In this document: in pieces, positions 44,456-55,614 of the stretch | Numbering within the stretch: the stretch's first letter is position 1 | Layout of the letters: each line of letters opens with the position of its first letter | Assembly (NCBI GenBank): GCA_002794775.1 | Contig: NBAY01000021.1 | Location: 434,001-498,000, forward strand | Length of the DNA: 64,000 nt | From: Porodaedalea pini | Taxonomy: Eukaryota > Basidiomycota > Agaricomycetes > Hymenochaetales > Hymenochaetaceae | Direction of reading: 5' to 3' | Notes under the pieces: model-generated | Databases searched by the model: none | The model's input: the letters and a program-made list of their open reading frames with translations, nothing else | Told to the model about the DNA's origin: nothing | Made by a program: the position numbers and the translations under genes

Positions 44456-45299
44456 TGTAGGGGTGCAGACTCTTCTAATCTGAAGGGAAATCTGGGCTAG
44501 TGCTCATGTTCAGCCCAAGGGGGACTGCAGTGACTCAGTATACTGAGAGAGACAACCTAAGTAGAGCAAGGTTTGAGATAGGAAGACTTGGCGATACAGA
44601 TGCATGCGAGATTCCAGTTGGACCAAGACTTGGGCAGGTAGAATTGGCACTTATGACAGTGGCCAAGGGCATTCAGTGATTGGGTGACAGAGTTCTGAGA
44701 GTTGGTGACAGAGTCAGTGTATACTGTTTTCAGAGTGAGAGTCGGGCGAGTAGTGGGTAGTAATGCATGTAGTAGATTTCTGCTGAATGGAGGTAGAGGG
44801 GTACTGTCTATCTCTGTACTTGTCCTCATATGCCATTCCATCTACAAACTTCCACAAATTTATACTAAACTGAAGCAGAGAAAGCAGTGCAAGACTTGGC
44901 CAAGTCTGTGTGAACAGATGTGAAGGTGAGTTGATGATCGGCCTGTGCACATCACGCAGCTGATCATCACAGAGTGATGTTATAGTGCCCAACCTGCTCT
45001 CTTGTCTCCCACCACTGCACAACCATATCCCACGTCCTTGTCCTACTCACCTAATCCCTTCCACCCCTTCCACCTGTGCCCATGAGAGTCAGTTGTCCAT
45101 GTGCTAATCGAGTTTGTATGTCATCTGTCCGTCTGATCATGTCCATACCAAGAATTGTAATAAAGAGTTGGCCACTGATTATGAATGAATAAATGGTAAT
45201 GTTTGGCGGCCGGTAAAGGGAGTCAAAGGAGTAGTGTAAATGAAGGGAGAAAGACTTGGCCGGCACGTAGGCAATGGTTAATCGCTACATTATGGATGA
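44456..45299 (-). repeat. D2 5' LTR
   Basis: An 844-bp family D LTR, minus orientation. The better-preserved primer site CGCGGTGGGCTCCA (plus, 44439-44452) lies three bases outside it and equals the primer sites of B and C. Confidence 0.88.
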
Positions 45300-46407
45300 G
45301 GTGCTTCTGCCAACTGTTGAAGGATCAGCTTTTACACTCTCAGACAGCACAGCCAGGAAAGGAGAGGCAGAAGTCCTATAAGGGGGTGCAGCAGGCCCAC
45401 CAGGACCTTGACAAGACACAACACTCGCATCTGAGCCAGCCCGAGGCAATGACACAGGAGAGACGACTTCCCCACTTTCTGCACCTGAACACGTGAGGAC
45501 AGGATGAGGGTGAGGCTGATGCATATGTGACCCATGATGAGGTGAAGGTGGGACTGACTGAGTAGGAACAGAAGGGCTCAGTTTCTACGACAAATCAGCA
45601 GGGAACCAAAAATAATAATAATAATAATAATAATAATACTCACAGCAGACAAAGCTGGCAGAGGAGGGCCAACCATTCAATAGAGCTGACCCTGGAGCTT
45701 CTCATCGGTCACAGTAGGATACAGCACATGCAATGACTTGTGCACACCCCTCAGTTTTGCCGTGCGCTCCTCTTGTTCCCAAGCCTGTTTGGCCTCTAGG
45801 AGTGCCCTATGCTCGACCCACTCTTGCACCTCTTGCGCAGCCTGCCTGGCACACTCAGTGTCCTCATGCACCCAATGCTCTACCCTCTCCTTGGCCTCAG
45901 TGGTGGCACACACACGCTTGGTAGCAACGAGCTCATGTTTATGCTTACACTCAGCCACATTCTCCTCCTCCTCAGCAATAAGGGATTGGAGACACTTTGG
46001 CAGTGTCTCCTCAGTCACGTTCTCCACTGCCTCCTTGGCCTCAGTCTGGAACACATCCAGAAGGACATCCATCATGGTAAAAGAGGTGTGGGTGGCTTTT
46101 GTGCACTTGGAAACGCCATCTCACATGGTAGAAAGGGAACACTAGAAAAGGTGTATCAGAAGCAAAAACAAGAAAACAAAAACAAGCAATGCACCCAAGT
46201 AGCCCACATATATGCCATCACCTCCTCACGAGCCTCTTCACTCAACTTCTCGAGATCATCGAGAGCCGAGTTGAAGTTTTCCATATGTGATGAGAAAGGA
46301 TCATGCTGAATGAGACTCGGCAGGACAGACTTGGCAGGGGGAAACCAACTTCCCCCTCTCCACCCACTTCTCCACCCAACGAGGACAATGGTAGCTGCAA
46401 TGGACAT
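45300..46407 (-). pseudogene. D1 antisense accessory gene, 5' part: coiled-coil region
   Basis: Upstream exons of the antisense gene ending at 38133. Exon blocks are about 46407-46222, 46141-45644 and 45557-45300, with GT-AG introns at 46142-46221 (80 bp) and 45558-45643 (86 bp, containing an ATT microsatellite at 45609-45638). Reading is in phase across the introns. The long second exon is a charged helical stretch (EEEENVAECKHKHE, WEQEERTAKLRG), probably coiled coil. The third exon is Ser/Pro-rich. TGA at about 46117 and 45676 look like former CGA. The 5' end of the gene is not resolved. Removing D2 with one TCAT copy restores the frame into 38977. Confidence 0.6.
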
Positions 46408-46726
46408 GGGAGATTCATGCCAACAAGCGCACCTCCCACATCTCAGTTGCCATCGTCAGTCTCCTGCAAAAAACCAGAGGCTGCTGGCACATGATTGCTA
46501 GCCCCCAACTTCTCCTGTGGTGGTGTCAAAGAACCCCCCCCCCCCCATCCTTGGGAGATGTGGGGGTGCATGGGACAGTATCAGGAGTTGTAGCATTGTC
46601 CATTGAATGGGTGAGGTGAGACGGAGGAGGTGGTAGTAAAAAGTAGAGGGGGGCATGTTTTGAAAACTATGACAATCTTTACCAACAGGAATCGCGCCCC
46701 CACATTACTGGACCAGAACAAGCACC
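46408..46726. other. Divergent spacer between D1 accessory genes
   Basis: About 320 bp between the antisense gene and the first sense ORF. A 15-base C run lies at about 46533-46547. No ORF is convincing here. By position it could hold promoters for both divergent transcripts, but I see no clear TATA box. Confidence 0.4.
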
Positions 46727-47092
46727 ATGATTGCACTCAAGAAGCACGATGTGGAACCCAGTCATTTCAAGATCACTGAAGCACCCAAAACAGTTCTTGA
46801 TGATCACACACCTCAAAAGCCAATCACATGCAGATCCAGACCACACCAAATACAGCATGAACCTGCCAATCACTCACAACAAACCCAGGCACACACCAAA
46901 CACCAGTGTTCAACAACAAGGCCACTCCAAATGAAAAGAAACCACAAGGCACACAACACACAGATACTTAATGGAATGCGAACACCAAAGAAAATAACTA
47001 CGCTGAGCCAGGACCACCAATCAAAAATCACAACTGGAAATACAGAGATACAGACCAGCACCAAACACATGAAATACAAAACAACGGACTAA
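46727..47092 (+). CDS. Possible D1 accessory ORF 1 (121 aa, doubtful)
   Basis: An open frame from ATG 46727 to TAA 47090-47092. The product is Thr/Gln/Lys-rich and low in complexity. No domain is recognised. The same DNA is kept in D2 (40830-40500), but there a different frame is the open one, so coding is uncertain. It could instead be non-coding leader of the next ORF. Confidence 0.3.
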   Translation: MIALKKHDVEPSHFKITEAPKTVLDDHTPQKPITCRSRPHQIQHEPANHSQQTQAHTKHQCSTTRPLQMKRNHKAHNTQILNGMRTPKKITTLSQDHQSKITTGNTEIQTSTKHMKYKTTD

Positions 47093-47279
47093 AAGACAAA
47101 AATTTGCTGATCGACCGGCCACTGACCACGAGAAAATGACACTATCACTGTCATGAATCACCTGCCGAAGGACCCAATTGAAGCACACGAAAGAATTGCC
47201 CAAAACATGCAATGAATGCGAACTCTGCCAACTGACAGCATGACCAATACAGAGAGGTCCTCCCAAAACAGACACACAA

Positions 47280-48248
47280 ATGACTCAGGTGACACAACTG
47301 TCCTTAAAAAGACATGCCATTACTGAAAGTGACAAAAAGAAAAAGAGACAACATCTGACCCTGCCCACAATGGAAAGTACCAACATTACCCCTCCCCATG
47401 CAATTGTCCTCAAGGACATGGCACACTGTATGCCCAACCCGACCCCTGGTGACCTTGCATTAGCCAACCCTTGCCCAATGGGTGTCTCGCAAATAGTCGT
47501 GTACGACCCCGCAATGACCTCGTTCACCAAGTTTGCGGCAGAGTTACTGTTTGCATTTGACAAGCTTACGCCCACAGACCTGACTCTGATTTACATGGCC
47601 TACACATTCTGCACACCGAAAATACAAGAGTGACTCTCGCAGTCACCTGCACTCACCAGAGGTTTGTGGTCTCAATTCTGTACTGCAGTTGCCATAGCCA
47701 GCCCTGATTATGAGGACCTCACGCAACTTGCATATGAAGAAGTATACTGCATGGTGTTCAGACAGATTGTGAGCAGGAAGGCTACCTCATACAAATCAGC
47801 CCTGACCCTCTCTTGGTTCAACGCTGCAGCAATGGTGTCCTACGTCCAGCCGACATACCTCAGTCAACTATACAAAGCCTGGGAATTGCTGATTTCTGCA
47901 GAAGCCAAGCAGGCCAACTTCACAGCAATGCTTGAAGACACTGAGCAAGAATGTACAGCACATGAAGAACAACAGTCAGCCTTACAGGAAACAGCAATCA
48001 TGATGGCTCACCTCACCAAAGCCACTTGGGAACAAGCCATCAAAGCCCACGATCTACTCTCACAGTTAGTCAGTCAATTAAATGAGCTGCACATTGCACT
48101 GATCAACCTGGGTGAGCACATGAACCTGATCACATCATGGAATGACTTCAATGCAACATTTGCAGCTGGGTACAGAAGGATCACACAGGAAGGATCAGCT
48201 ATGACAAACGGGCAGGCTAAAGCCAAACACCTGGTGCATTTCTCTTGA
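47280..48248 (+). pseudogene. D1 sense accessory ORF 2 (about 322 aa), one stop
   Basis: A plus-strand frame from ATG 47280 to TGA 48246-48248 with a single TGA at 47631-47633, probably former CGA. After a basic N-terminus, the product is mostly helical: a hydrophobic helical half (about residues 80-200, with SWFNAAAMVSYVQP), then a heptad-like stretch (HEEQQSALQETAIMMAHLTK) that may form a coiled coil. No catalytic motif or known family is recognised. It lies between the antisense gene and the 3' LTR on the same strand as pol. The single stop in a very old element suggests that the frame was under constraint. Confidence 0.5.
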
Positions 48249-48430
48249 AACCCCCCTGATTCAATCACCTCATGTTACATTAGGCAAAACAGAGTACCCC
48301 TCCACTTCTCTTAATAACAAAGAACCCCATTTTCATATGACAACAAACACTGACCCTCTCTAATTTTACTTTCTCTCCGCCCAAATTTTTTTTACACTGA
48401 ACATAGCACTAACTAATAACCCCGAGTCTC

Positions 48431-48437
48431 TATAAAA
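48431..48437 (+). promoter_or_regulatory. TATA box upstream of D1 accessory ORF 3
   Basis: TATAAAA, about 100 bp before ATG 48535, in an otherwise pyrimidine-rich 280-bp spacer after ORF 2. The downstream stretch CTACAATACACCCCTTC... is rich in C and T, as often seen at fungal transcription starts. It implies that ORF 3 has its own promoter. Confidence 0.5.
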
Positions 48438-48534
48438 TACCCCCTCCTTTTCATTCATTCAGAAGCATTTGCTCTACAATACACCCCTTCTTTAAACAAT
48501 CCACCTTTTTTTCAAAACCTACCCTTCACCAACC

Positions 48535-49086
48535 ATGCGCTCAGACTGAACCAGCACCAAGCCTTTCTATGACAACCAAATCCTGTGCCTGGATGACATA
48601 TGTAGGGTGCACAATTGGTTGATATCATTCACCCTCACCATTGCACACTATCACTCATGTCAGGCCACTCTTGAGGACATCCTATGCTACTCTGGATCTC
48701 ACCAGTGCTTCTGGTGATCAATTGCCAAGCCTGGCATGAAGGTGCACGAGTTCTTCCTGCACCTGTACATGGCAATCCACATCCAGTACCGACTTCAACC
48801 AACCTTGATCAACAACCACACCAAATATGTCCTGAACCAAGGCCTGGAACTCCCAGTCAATCAGCGGCTACATTCAGTGGTAACACATGACCTTATCCAG
48901 ATCACAATTATTCTGTGGCACCCGGACCTACAGACGAGCATACACCACCCAGCCCTGTCAGTCCAACTCAAGAACCTTCATGACATGGTCACACAGCAGA
49001 TAGCACACATCACAAAACTCCAGGGTGCAATTTCAGCATTGATTGGTAAACCGTCAACCTCTTCTTCTTCTTCTTTGCTCCATTAA
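48535..49086 (+). pseudogene. D1 sense accessory ORF 3 (about 183 aa), two stops
   Basis: Frame from ATG 48535 to TAA 49084-49086 with TGA at 48547 and about 48715, both consistent with CGA. The product has a conserved-looking helical core (FFLHLYMAIHIQYRLQPTL, then NLHDMVTQQIAHITKL) and a C-terminal Ser run. The family is not recognised. D2 keeps the last 94 codons (40187-39906, minus) open. It stands about 105 bp before the 3' LTR. A short ORF with its own TATA box near the 3' LTR is unusual for Ty3/gypsy elements. Confidence 0.5.
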
Positions 49087-49191
49087 ATACCACAGAATGC
49101 ACCAAACCTCGCCTATTACACTTTCTTTAATTTCCAATCCAGCCACTTCTCATGTACACCACAAACACTTTTTTTCTGGCCCCCTGGGAGA

Positions 49192-49342
49192 TGTAGTGAT
49201 TAACCATCACCTACACACCAGCCAAGTCTTTCTCCCTTCATTTATACTACTCCTTTGACTCCCTTTACCAGCCACTGAACATTATCATTTATTCATTCAT
49301 AATCGGTGGCCAACTCTTTATTATAACTCTTGGTATGGACAC
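49192..49342 (+). repeat. D1 3' LTR, left part
   Basis: The first 151 bp of the D1 3' LTR (TGTAGTGATTAACC...), cut by A2. The last five bases, GACAC (49338-49342), are the left target duplication of A2. The rest of the LTR is at 56058-56736. Confidence 0.88.
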
Positions 49343-49785
49343 TGTTAGGAAGGAGCCTAGGAGATGACTTGGACTGGGCAGGCCTTGGCTGACTGTTGTC
49401 TGGGGCATGCTATACTCGAGCGGGGACTTGGGACATGCTGTACTCAGGCTAGGTCGTCACGGAGGTAAGAGGATTAATACAATGTACTCTACTACAGGAG
49501 GGGGATGTGGTCTCACCTAGGTCATCATGGAGGTAAGAGGAAAAGCAGAACAGGTGTTCAGATGCGATTCCTCTTCCTTATATACAGTGATCACCTCATG
49601 AGAACTGGTTGCCCCATTGTCTAAGATTATATAATGGGAGCAGAATGGAACAAATGAAGGTCATGTGAAAGGAGTGTGGGAAATGATTGAAAAGATGATT
49701 AATTATAATGGAAAGGGGCGGTTTAATGAGAAAAGAAAATGGTAAAAGGAAAATAAAAGAAGGGATGAGAGTTCGAGTTCTAACA
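49343..49785 (-). repeat. A2 3' LTR
   Basis: A 443-bp family A LTR, minus orientation. The polypurine tract (TTACCCCCCCC on plus, 49786-49796) is just inside. Differences from 55615-56057 are mainly transitions. Confidence 0.92.
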
Positions 49786-49790
49786 TTACC

Positions 49791-52700
49791 CCCCCCTCAA
49801 GGTTGGGAATCCCGACCAACCAAGATCATGGTTGTCTGGCTCGGTGTCAGCAAAGAGTGGACAGAGTCGTTGGCAAGGAATGTCAAGTTTCTGAGGAGTG
49901 CCTGGATGTTTTTGATAGAACTCAGCGATTGCCTCCTTTGTGTTCTCGCCAAAGTCCATTTCAGGCTGCCAAGTCAGTTCATTGTACCCGACCCATTTGA
50001 CAAGGAATTGTAGTTTCCCTCGGTGCAGGCATGAGTCTAGAACCTCCTTGATTTCGTACTCCTCCTCATTGTCAACGATGTCAGGCGGTGGTGGTGATGG
50101 CTGTTTCTGGCTTTCAAAGGATGGTTTGATGGCTGGCTTCAGCAGGGCCTCATTGAAGACTGGGTGGACCTTTTTCCATCGCTTTGGGAGCTTGAGCTTG
50201 TACGCGCTTGCTCCCACCTTGTTGACAATGTTGAAGGGACCATACCACTTGTTGGCAAGCTTTTTTGTTGGCGAATCTGTGCTTATGTTTTGTCCATCGA
50301 GGAAAACCTTGTCTCCAGCCTTGTACTCCACCGAAGCTCCTGCCGTTTGGTCATGGTAGCGTTTCATGTCCTCAGCTGCCTTGACCAGGTTGTCCTTCAT
50401 GACATGATGAGTCTCCTTGATGTGTTTCATGAATTCTTCCACCGACATGTTAGTGGATGAAGTTCACATCGTGTTGAAGCTCAGAGGATGTCATCCTGTA
50501 TTCGCGTAGAAGGGTGACATCTTTGTTGCCGAATATTCACAGTTGTTGTGCACGAACTCTGCGAGCAGGAGCCAGTCTTTTCAGTCCGATTGCCTATGGT
50601 CTACAAAGAGTTGAAGGTACTGTTCAAGTTCTTGGTTGACGTGTTCCATTTGACCATCCATCTGTGGATGATAGGCCATTGATGGGTTGCCTTCTATGTG
50701 TAGGAGTTTGTACAGCTCCTTCATCATTGAAGTGTCAAATTGCATTCCCTGGTCATGGATGATCGTCTTCGGCAAGCCATGGAGACAGAAGACATGGTCA
50801 CAGTACAGTTGGGCCATGCCTTCCACTGACAATCTTGTTGTCATTGGGATCACATGCATCTGTTTCGAGAATCTGTCCACAAAGATGCAAATTGCATTGT
50901 GTCCCTTCAAGTCTGGGAGCTCTCCAATGAGATCAACTGTGATGATCTCCCAAGGGCCTTCAGGAATTGCGTTTGGATGGAGTGGTCTTGATCTCGAGGC
51001 CCTCAGAGCCTTTGTTCATTAGCAGCAATCACACCCTCGGACATACACTCTGATGTCCGAGAATATTGAAGCCCACCAGAAGTCCCGGCGGACCAACTCC
51101 ACTGTCTTTGACACTCCTAGGTGTCCAGCCAGCACCGAGTCATGACACTCCTGCAACACAGCCTCCTTTGTTGTCAATGGTACGTACACCTTTCCCTTCA
51201 TCCACCATAACCCGTCGACCTCTGTCATACCCGTCAGCCTCTCCAACTCGTCCTGCGCCCTCTGTGCATCACCCACTCATTCCAACACTTCATCACGCAA
51301 TGTCCTCACCACTCCATGGTTCAGCCACTTTTCCTTGATGAACATGACACCGTCATTGTCATCCTTGCCTTTGTCATATCTGTTAGGTGGGAGTCCAGGA
51401 GACGACTCAGACTGGGCAGGCCTTGGCTGACTGTTGTCTGGGGCATGCTATACTCGAGCGGGGACTCGGGACACACTATACTCAGGCTAGGTTGTCACGG
51501 AGGTAAGAGGATTAATACAGTATACTCTACTACAGGAGGGGGACGCGGTCTCACCTAGGTCGTCACAGAGGTAAGAGGAAAAGCAGAACAGGTGTTCAGA
51601 TGCGATTCCTCTTCCTTATATACAGTGATCACCTCGTGAGAACTGGTTGCCCCATTGTCTAAGATTATATAATGGGAGCGGAATGGAACGAATGAAGGTC
51701 ATGTGAAGGGAGTGTGGGAAATGATTGAAAAGATGATTAATTATAATGGAAAGGAGCAATTAAAAGAAAAGAAATGATAAAAGGCAATTAAAAGAAGGGA
51801 AAAGTTTGAGTCCTGACAGTATCCTGCCTTTTGTGATAGCAGGTCCACTTTGCCCATTGTCTTCCCTGATTTGTGCTCGAGGTGGAAGTTGAATTCTTCG
51901 AGTTCTGTTTGCCAGCAAGCTTGACAGTAGCTCAGCTTTTGTGCCGACTTGAAGTACATGAGGTTGGCGTGATCAGACCAGATTTCGATCTTATGATGGG
52001 CACCAAGAAGGTATTGCCTCCACTCCTTGAGTGCTGAAACAATCGCGAGCATCTCCTTGTTGTAAATCTCATAGTTTTGTTCCACCGGCAGGAGCACTTC
52101 TGACCTGTAGGCAACTACCCTCCACTTGCCTTCCTGCTTCTGCAACAACATGCCACCAAGCACAAAATTTGACGAGTCTGCTTCGACATGGAAAGGGCCC
52201 TCATTGTTGGCAATGGCCAGGACTGGAGGTGAGCAGAGATGACGTCTCAGCTCCTCGAATGCCTCCTGCTGTTTGGTCTCCCATACCCAGTCCTTCTTGC
52301 CTGTCAGTGACATTAATAGATGGACCACCTTGCTGTAGTCCTTGATAAATCATCGCAACCAGTTGCCCATGCCGAGGAATTGTTGCAGCTGCTTGACATT
52401 TCATGGGACCGGCCAGTCTGCAATCGCCTCTGTCTTTGCCAGGTCAGCCTTGATCTCACTGTTGCCAATGATGTGGCCAAGGTACTTTACGACCTTGGCG
52501 TCGAACTCGCACTTTTCAGGCTTCAGGTATAGGCCATTTTCTTTAAGGATCTGCATAACGCATCTTGACGTCTCGATATGTTCCTCAAGAGTCTGCGAGA
52601 GGATCAGTATGTCGTCGAGGTAGACAATGATCAAGTTATTGTAGATCAGTCCCTTGAAGATGTGGTTGACAAAAGCCTGGAATGTCGCTGGCGTGTTGCA

Positions 52701-53848
52701 AAGACCGAAGAACATGACTGTCAGTTTGAAGAGACCCATGTTGGTGCAGAAAGCTGCCTTCCATTCATCACCTTCACAGATCCGGATGTTGTAGTATCCC
52801 CATCATAAGTCAAGCTTTGTGATGAACTTTGCTTTCTTGACCTTGTCGACTAGTTCGTCGATGAGGGGGAGAGGGTACTTGTTCTTTATCGTGCCCTCGT
52901 TGAGTTTCCTATAATCCTGAATTGGGCATAGGGACTTGTCAGCCTTCTTGATGAAGAAGAAGGGCGATGCCATCGGTGAGATCAACTTTTGTATGCAGCC
53001 TGACTTCAGGTTCTCTGAGGAAATCCTTCAGCAACTCTTGTTCTGTTGGTGTCAGCAGGTAGATCTTACAGTTGCTGGGTTTGAAGTCGGGTTTCAGGTC
53101 AATGACGTGGTCCCAGGGGCGGTGTTCTGGTAGTTTCTTGAATCCCTTCTCCGAGAAGACGTTGGCATAGTCATTGAGATATGCGGGCCAGGACGCCTTG
53201 TCCATTCACACTTCTCGCACCCTCCTCATCTCTTCCACTGCCACCCTCTCGATTGCACATTCCTCTGGACAGCGGGTGAATTCAATCGAACCCGTCTTCC
53301 AGTCAACCTCTGGGTTGTGGCGCCGAAGCCAGTTGTAGCCAAGGAAGATGTTTGATGATGCTAGGGATGTTACTGCAAGGACAATCCTTTCCTTGTGATG
53401 TCCAATCATTAGTTCGACGTCAATGTATCTCTCAACCAAACCGGCCTCATTGTGTGTGCCATCTGCATTGAGCACTGCAAGGGGTCCGATATAGCACTTG
53501 GTCTCCAACCCGTATCTTTCAATAAACCTCATGTTGATGCAGGATCCTGTACATCCTGAATCTACAAGGGCATGTGCGTCCACCTCTCTCACTTCACCCT
53601 CCATGCTACATCCGACATTCAGGAGGAGGTCCAGCTGGCATCTGCCAGTTCCCCTCATGAACAGTTGCTCGTACTCATCATTTTTGTTTACACTGGTGGG
53701 GGCTTCATGATCAGAAAAACCATCGATGTCATTTGCATCTACATATTGTACAGACGGTTGGTTATATTTTATCAAGTCCAAATTTGAAGCCCCTTGTTCT
53801 TCTTGGTCAGTCACCCCGATGGCTATGCCTGACCACTTGCAAAATCCT
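49791..53848 (-). pseudogene. pol: A2 pol with chromodomain, many stops, split by a solo LTR
   Basis: Frame -1 to gag, entering at the GGATTTT heptamer (53841-53847). Protease has DSG (about 53555). RT has YLDD (about 52620), and RNase H runs to about 51840. The solo LTR interrupts at 51381-51818. Integrase then keeps VDLIGE (about 50940), HDQGMQF and MEHVNQE, followed by a GPF module and chromodomain (EYEIKEVLDSCL, QFLVKWVGYNELTW, about 50070-49930). Stops include TGA near 53205, 52804, 52348 and 51028. Compared with A1 the integrase retains its first Asp. A CGT to TGT change is seen where A1 has TGA (about 52782). Confidence 0.88.
51381..51818 (-). repeat. Family A solo LTR inside A2
   Basis: A 438-bp LTR in the same orientation as A2, in the stretch between RNase H and integrase. 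Flanks ATATC (51376-51380) and GTATC (51819-51823) are a 5-bp duplication with one A/G change. Removing it with one copy restores the reading frame seen in A1 (KAGYD). It is the product of LTR-LTR recombination of a third A copy. Confidence 0.9.
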
Positions 53849-55010
53849 GTGAGTCAACGACCTCTTCATCATTGTCTTCCTCCTCCACATAGTCTTTCAC
53901 AGTCATCCTCCGAGTGTCTACGACTTCCTCAAAGGCCAATTCCTTCAATGCACCTAGTTCATCGGCGATGAGACGACGTTCGCCTGGCGCCATCATCTGC
54001 AGCATGTGCTGCACAATTGTCTTTCCCTGCGGGCACCTGTCCTTAAGGTGACCTAGCTGGCCACAGATCCAGCATGCCCTTCATCATTGTGCCTCATTCA
54101 TCGAGACATCCATCAGCTGGCCAGCACCTCCAAAGGTGATGCCAGTCACGTTGTGTTTGTCAATGTGGGGGGCTGCAATCTGATGGCAAGCCGGGGGTGT
54201 CTGCTGTTGTTGCTGGCACAGTGGAAGTGGGAATGCGCGACCTCGCTGGATTGCGTGGATCTGTTGTTCACTCCGATCGATCTCAATTGCCTTCTTCTTC
54301 CAGGTGTCGTACATTGTAGGGACCGGTGTCGACCTCAACACCCCATGGACCACCTCGATGTTCATCACATGTTTCAGGCAGTCGCAGATGACAGCATCAT
54401 CAGTCAGTCCCACTCTCATAATGATGACGTCGAGCTTCTGGAAAAACTCATCGGCAGTGAGGTCCTTCTGGACTTTTGTCTGGAATTCAGCTAGTGCTTT
54501 CTCCTTCCGGTTTGGGTCATCAAATGAGGCGTTGAGGTGCTCTTGGAACCTTGTCCAACTGTCGGTAAAGGTCACGATGCCCGCCGTTGTCGACTCCTCC
54601 ACATAGTTTTGTGCCCACGTCACCACACTGCCACCCTTTAGGTAGGAGAGGGCAATGTAGATTTTACTTTCTGACATGGGGTATTGGCTTGGGTTTGCAG
54701 AGATGAAAAGAAGGACTTCGCATTTGAAGTCCAGGTAATCATCACCGCCAGTGAATTCACATGGCCAGGTGATGTTGATATTGGGGGTCAGGGGGTTGGC
54801 TGTGGCAACCAGTACTGGGGCGTTGTTCGCCTGATGTGTGAATGCGCCCACCACAATCGCTGCAATCTGCTCCAGCTGTTGCTGGCTGAAACCTCCTGCT
54901 GACATTTCTGATTTGGGCATTGGTGTCAAGGGTTCAGGGGGGGTTGGGGGTGACAGATCCCTATGGGTCTCGTGGTATGGTCCTGGGCTCGGTGGTAAGG
55001 TAACAGTAGA
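53823..55010 (-). pseudogene. gag: A2 gag
   Basis: Homologous to A1 gag. The ATG of A1 is not conserved here (ATCTAC in place of ATGACTAC near 55010). The frame is then open to two successive TGA codons at about 54081-54086, just before the CCHC knuckle (CWICGQLGHLKDRC, about 54075-54034), and on to TAG 53823. Unlike A1 it has no stop at the SQYP position (about 54690) and keeps the three codons missing in A1. The heptamer near its end reads GGATTTT. Confidence 0.85.
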
Positions 55011-55614
55011 TGTCGATGGTGTGGGTGATGCTGGAATTGCTGGGGGCCACCTGGCTCTCCTTCCTTCTTCATTCGTCGAATACCAGCTATGCCGGACCTC
55101 ACTCCACCAGATGTTGTATACAACACTGCTATTATTGGTTGTGATGTAGCCTAGTCAGTCTGGATCCCAGTGGGCTGATGCAGGAAGGGCCTGTTGCTGT
55201 TCATCGGTGAGATCTATCTTGATGGCGGTGGGGGGACAGGGATCAGTTGTTCATTCGATCTGGGATTACACCAGCGTTAAGCAGGTTCGTCGGTGAAATT
55301 GATGACAAGGCAGTAGGATCTGAGTGAGATAACAAATGATAGTGTTGATGACGCTTGTACTCGTCTAGTTACCCACATCCACGTCAGATGCGTGCTCCAC
55401 CAGAGGCTAATGCGGAGCACCAGGGTCGGGAAAGGTCGGTTGAGAAATTTATGTAATACACGAACATCTGAAAACATCCAGGCAGGGTTGAGGGTTGTCA
55501 TTTAGGGGGTTTATGCGTCAGTCTGTTGAGGGGAGTGCTCCTCTAGACTGAGTGAAGGTGAGTTGACAGCAACGACGTACGCTGGGGATGAGCCTGGGTG
55601 GGGTTCTGCTTTTA
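55011..55614 (-). other. A2 leader with self-priming site
   Basis: About 600 bp between the LTR and gag, the counterpart of A1 750-1351. The primer site (GTTCTGCTTTT on plus, 55603-55613) is kept and matches the LTR R-region start. No ORF is supported in it. Confidence 0.6.

Larger units (their letters stand above)
38982..45299 (-). mobile_element. Element D2: internally deleted family D element
   Basis: A 6318-bp minus-strand element: 5' LTR (44456-45299), primer site, gag, protease, then directly a remnant of the sense accessory region, and 3' LTR (38982-39800). RT, RNase H, integrase and the antisense gene are missing. The flanks TCAT (38978-38981) and TTAT (45300-45303) fit a 4-bp duplication with one C/T change, and the D1 antisense gene reads through when one copy is removed. 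D2 is therefore a non-autonomous derivative inserted in its own relative. Confidence 0.85.

Noticed and set aside
45609..45638. ATT microsatellite as a functional element
   Set aside because: It lies inside a predicted 86-bp intron of the D1 antisense gene and looks like ordinary slippage expansion; the D2 copy lacks this region, so it cannot be compared.
46533..46547. Poly-C run
   Set aside because: A simple homopolymer in a spacer; no structure or repeat around it, and such runs are also prone to sequencing error.
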